In this document: one piece after another, positions 11,248-13,685 of the stretch | Position numbering within the stretch: the stretch's first letter is position 1 | How the letters are laid out: each line of letters opens with the position of its first letter | NCBI GenBank assembly: GCA_025927795.1 | Contig: JAICKT010000079.1 | Span: 1-13,685 of the forward strand | DNA length: 13,685 nt | Direction: 5' to 3' | From: Parafilimonas sp. | GTDB taxonomy: Bacteria; Bacteroidota; Bacteroidia; Chitinophagales; Chitinophagaceae | The notes under the pieces: model-generated | What the model saw: the letters and a program-made list of their open reading frames with translations, nothing else | Database searches by the model: none | What the model was told of the DNA's origin: nothing | Program-made: the position numbers and the translations under genes

Positions 11248-13685
11248 ATGTTGAAATCTGCTAATTACATTTTGTTTTTGATATTAATGTTTGTTGCTAA
11301 AAATATTTCAGCGCAGAAATTTATTAAAGCTGATGACGGACTTATTGTTTATCCGAATCAAAATTTATCCGGCAATGTGCATGCAGTAAAGCTGCAGGTT
11401 TATAATGATAAAATTATAAGAGTTATTGCAAGTGCAACGGATACATTTCAAAACAAAAGTTTGATTATTCTTAATCAATCACCACAGAAAATAAATTTTA
11501 CGGTTAATGATTTGGACGATTCAATTCAATTAAAAACAAATGCATTAATTGCTTCCATCAATAAACAAACTGGCGCAGTTTCTTTTTATGATTTTAATGG
11601 GAAATCAATCCTGCAGGAAAAGCAATACAATGGCAGAAGCCTTACTCCTGCGGTGTTTGAAGGTGAACCATCATACAATATTCAACAAACATTTACTACA
11701 ACCAATGATGATGCATTATATGGATTAGGTCAGCACCAGGACGGTATTGTAAACTATCGCAACAACCAGGAATTTCTCTGGCAGAATAATACTGAGGTTG
11801 CAATTCCACTGCTTGTATCATGCAAAAATTATGGAATACTCTGGGATAATTATTCGCTTACAACGTTTGGTGACATTCGACCTTTTCAACCATTATCATC
11901 TTTAAAATTATATTCAAAAAATGATGCGTATGGTTTCTTAACTGCATCTTATTTCAATAATAAAAATGATTCGTCAAAACCTGATTTTATAAAAGCAGAA
12001 TCTGATATTAATTATCCATACTTAAATGATACAAAGCAAAGACTGCCTGCAAATTTTAATGTAGCAAATGGCAAGATTGTTTGGGAAGGTTCAATTGCTT
12101 CTGATATAAATGGCGACCATACTTTTCGTTTTTATTCTGCCGGATATTTTAAAGTTTGGATTGATGGAAATTTAGTGGTTGATAAATGGAGACAAGCGTG
12201 GAATCCCGGCAATACTGTTGTCCATCAAAATTTTGAAGCAGGAAAAAAGTATGCAATTAAAATGGAGTGGATTCCTGATGGCGGCGAATCTTATTTATCT
12301 GCAAAATGTTTAACGCCGGTTCCATCATCACAAATAAATGATTACAGTTTTTCATCTGAAGCAGGCAAACAACTTGATTACTATTTTATTTATGGCGATA
12401 ATGCAGATGATGTGATTGCAGGCTATTGTACATTAACCGGTAAGGCAACTGTTCCGCCGCAATGGGCAATGGGTTTTTGGCAAAGTCGTGAACGTTATAA
12501 AACACAGGATGAAATTTTAAACACGATGGCTGAATTCAGAAAAAGAAAAATTCCGATTGATAATATTGTACTCGACTGGAATTATTGGCGGCAACCGGAA
12601 TGGGGCAGCCAGGAGTTTGATGAAACAAGATTTCCTGACGCAGAAAAAATGATTGATAGTTTACATAATCAATACCATGCGCATTTTATGATTTCTGTGT
12701 GGCCAAAATTTTATGAAGGCATCAATGCATACAATGATTTTAAAAAACATGGCTGGTTATATACACGCAACGTAGCAGATAGTCAGCGCGACTGGATTGC
12801 GCAAGGTTATGTTTCTACTTTTTATGATGCGTTCAATGCAGATGCACGTAAAGGTTTTTGGGATTTGATTAATGATAAGTTGTTTAAAAAAGGAATTGAT
12901 GCCTGGTGGATGGATGCGAGTGAACCGGATATACTTTCGAACGTTTCGCCGCAAAAAAGAAAAGAGTTAATGCAGCCACTTGCACTTGGTCCATCAGCGG
13001 AATATTTGAATGCATATCCGCTTGAAAATACAAAAGGAATTTATGAAAGTCAGCGCGCAACAAACCCGGATAAGAGAGTTTTTATTTTAACTCGTTCTGC
13101 GTTTGCAGGTTCGCAACATTATGGCGCTGCAGTTTGGAGCGGCGATATTTCTGCAACCTGGGCAAACATGAAAGACCAGATTGCTGCAGGCATCAATTTT
13201 TCTTTGTCGGGTGTTCCTTATTGGACGATGGATATTGGCGGTTTTGCTGTTGAGCACCGTTATGAAAAGCCAAATGAAAAAGATTTGGAAGAATGGCATG
13301 AACAAAATACAAGATGGTACCAGTTTGGAACATTTTGTCCTTTGTTTCGTGTGCATGGACAATTTCCTTATCGCGAAATATTTAATCTAGCGCCTGAGGG
13401 AAGCCCGGCTTATAACAGTATGTTGTATTATGATAAACTTCGTTATCGTTTGATGCCATACATCTATTCGCTTGCAGGTTGGAGTTATACAAAAGATTAT
13501 ACTATCATGCGTGGACTGATAATGGATTTTGCAAATGACTCATCAATAAAAAATATTAATGATGAATATATGTTTGGACCATCATTACTTATCAATCCTG
13601 TTTATACATTTAAGGCAACACAACGGAATGTTTATTTACCAGCAGGGCAAGGTTGGTATGATTTGTATTCAGGGAAATATTTTGA
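11248..13685 (+). CDS. Secreted GH31 glycosidase with PA14 insert, alpha-xylosidase-like (C-terminus cut by window edge)
   Basis: From ATG 11248 the frame stays open to the edge, giving 812 complete codons. Residues 1-22 form a signal peptide with cleavage after ISA. An N-terminal beta-sandwich (about 25-230) is interrupted by a PA14 domain at about 235-365 (GDHTFRFYSAGYFKVWIDG and DKWRQAW). The catalytic barrel starts near residue 403 (PPQWAMGFWQSRERY), with LDWNYW at 442-447, the nucleophile Asp556 in WWMDASEPD and the likely acid/base Asp633 in WSGDISATW. Beta-sheet C-terminal domains begin before the edge (VYLPAGQGWYDLYSG). This architecture matches Bacteroidota alpha-xylosidases such as the xyloglucan enzyme BoGH31A, acting in the periplasm or at the surface. 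Other GH31 alpha-glucosidase activities remain possible. About 100-150 residues are probably missing. No SusC/SusD genes are visible upstream. Confidence 0.92.
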   Translation, partial: MLKSANYILFLILMFVAKNISAQKFIKADDGLIVYPNQNLSGNVHAVKLQVYNDKIIRVIASATDTFQNKSLIILNQSPQKINFTVNDLDDSIQLKTNALIASINKQTGAVSFYDFNGKSILQEKQYNGRSLTPAVFEGEPSYNIQQTFTTTNDDALYGLGQHQDGIVNYRNNQEFLWQNNTEVAIPLLVSCKNYGILWDNYSLTTFGDIRPFQPLSSLKLYSKNDAYGFLTASYFNNKNDSSKPDFIKAESDINYPYLNDTKQRLPANFNVANGKIVWEGSIASDINGDHTFRFYSAGYFKVWIDGNLVVDKWRQAWNPGNTVVHQNFEAGKKYAIKMEWIPDGGESYLSAKCLTPVPSSQINDYSFSSEAGKQLDYYFIYGDNADDVIAGYCTLTGKATVPPQWAMGFWQSRERYKTQDEILNTMAEFRKRKIPIDNIVLDWNYWRQPEWGSQEFDETRFPDAEKMIDSLHNQYHAHFMISVWPKFYEGINAYNDFKKHGWLYTRNVADSQRDWIAQGYVSTFYDAFNADARKGFWDLINDKLFKKGIDAWWMDASEPDILSNVSPQKRKELMQPLALGPSAEYLNAYPLENTKGIYESQRATNPDKRVFILTRSAFAGSQHYGAAVWSGDISATWANMKDQIAAGINFSLSGVPYWTMDIGGFAVEHRYEKPNEKDLEEWHEQNTRWYQFGTFCPLFRVHGQFPYREIFNLAPEGSPAYNSMLYYDKLRYRLMPYIYSLAGWSYTKDYTIMRGLIMDFANDSSIKNINDEYMFGPSLLINPVYTFKATQRNVYLPAGQGWYDLYSGKYF

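Noticed and set aside
1..13685. CRISPR arrays, tRNAs, rRNAs, transposases, toxin-antitoxin or defence genes
   Set aside because: No regularly spaced repeats, cloverleaf-like sequences or relevant protein motifs were seen on either strand.

Overview
The window looks like ordinary chromosome from an AT-rich member of the Bacteroidota, most likely Chitinophagaceae. The grounds are the protein sequences, several TAnnTTTG-type -7 promoter boxes, weak or absent Shine-Dalgarno sequences, the gene order rplM-rpsI-rpsB-tsf, and a PA14-containing GH31 enzyme of the kind found in Bacteroidota glycan loci. The genus is an inference; no rRNA gene is present.

Left part (1-3700). Two minus-strand genes come first: a His-rich small secreted protein, then the N-terminal part of an outer-membrane barrel resembling the zinc-regulated outer-membrane receptor group. 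They are probably co-transcribed and connected with metal handling. Next is psd (phosphatidylserine decarboxylase, plus strand), whose 3' end overlaps by 8 bp a convergent two-gene unit encoding a YjjG-like HAD nucleotidase and a free methionine-(R)-sulfoxide reductase. A short-chain dehydrogenase is divergent from that unit. Its N-terminus seems to have been lengthened by a C/G-rich dispersed repeat.

Centre (3701-6665). The translation cluster rplM, rpsI, rpsB, tsf has a candidate promoter and leader hairpin, an intrinsic terminator between rpsB and tsf, and a strong 40-nt hairpin terminator after tsf that also serves the convergent lon gene. Ribosomal protein S2 carries a long acidic then Gly/Arg-rich C-terminal tail.

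Right part (6684-13685). lon is on the minus strand. It is followed by a small VOC-fold protein (plus), a PcaF/PaaJ-type thiolase (minus) with a palindromic repeat in its 5' leader, an intergenic region of about 400 bp with an 81-bp MITE-like inverted repeat, and a secreted GH31/PA14 alpha-xylosidase-like enzyme that runs off the right edge.

I found no CRISPR array, transposase, tRNA, rRNA, phage gene or defence cassette, and no convincing undescribed multi-gene system. The points most worth a second look are three different dispersed repeat elements placed at gene starts and leaders, the His-rich peptide/barrel pair, and the S2 tail.
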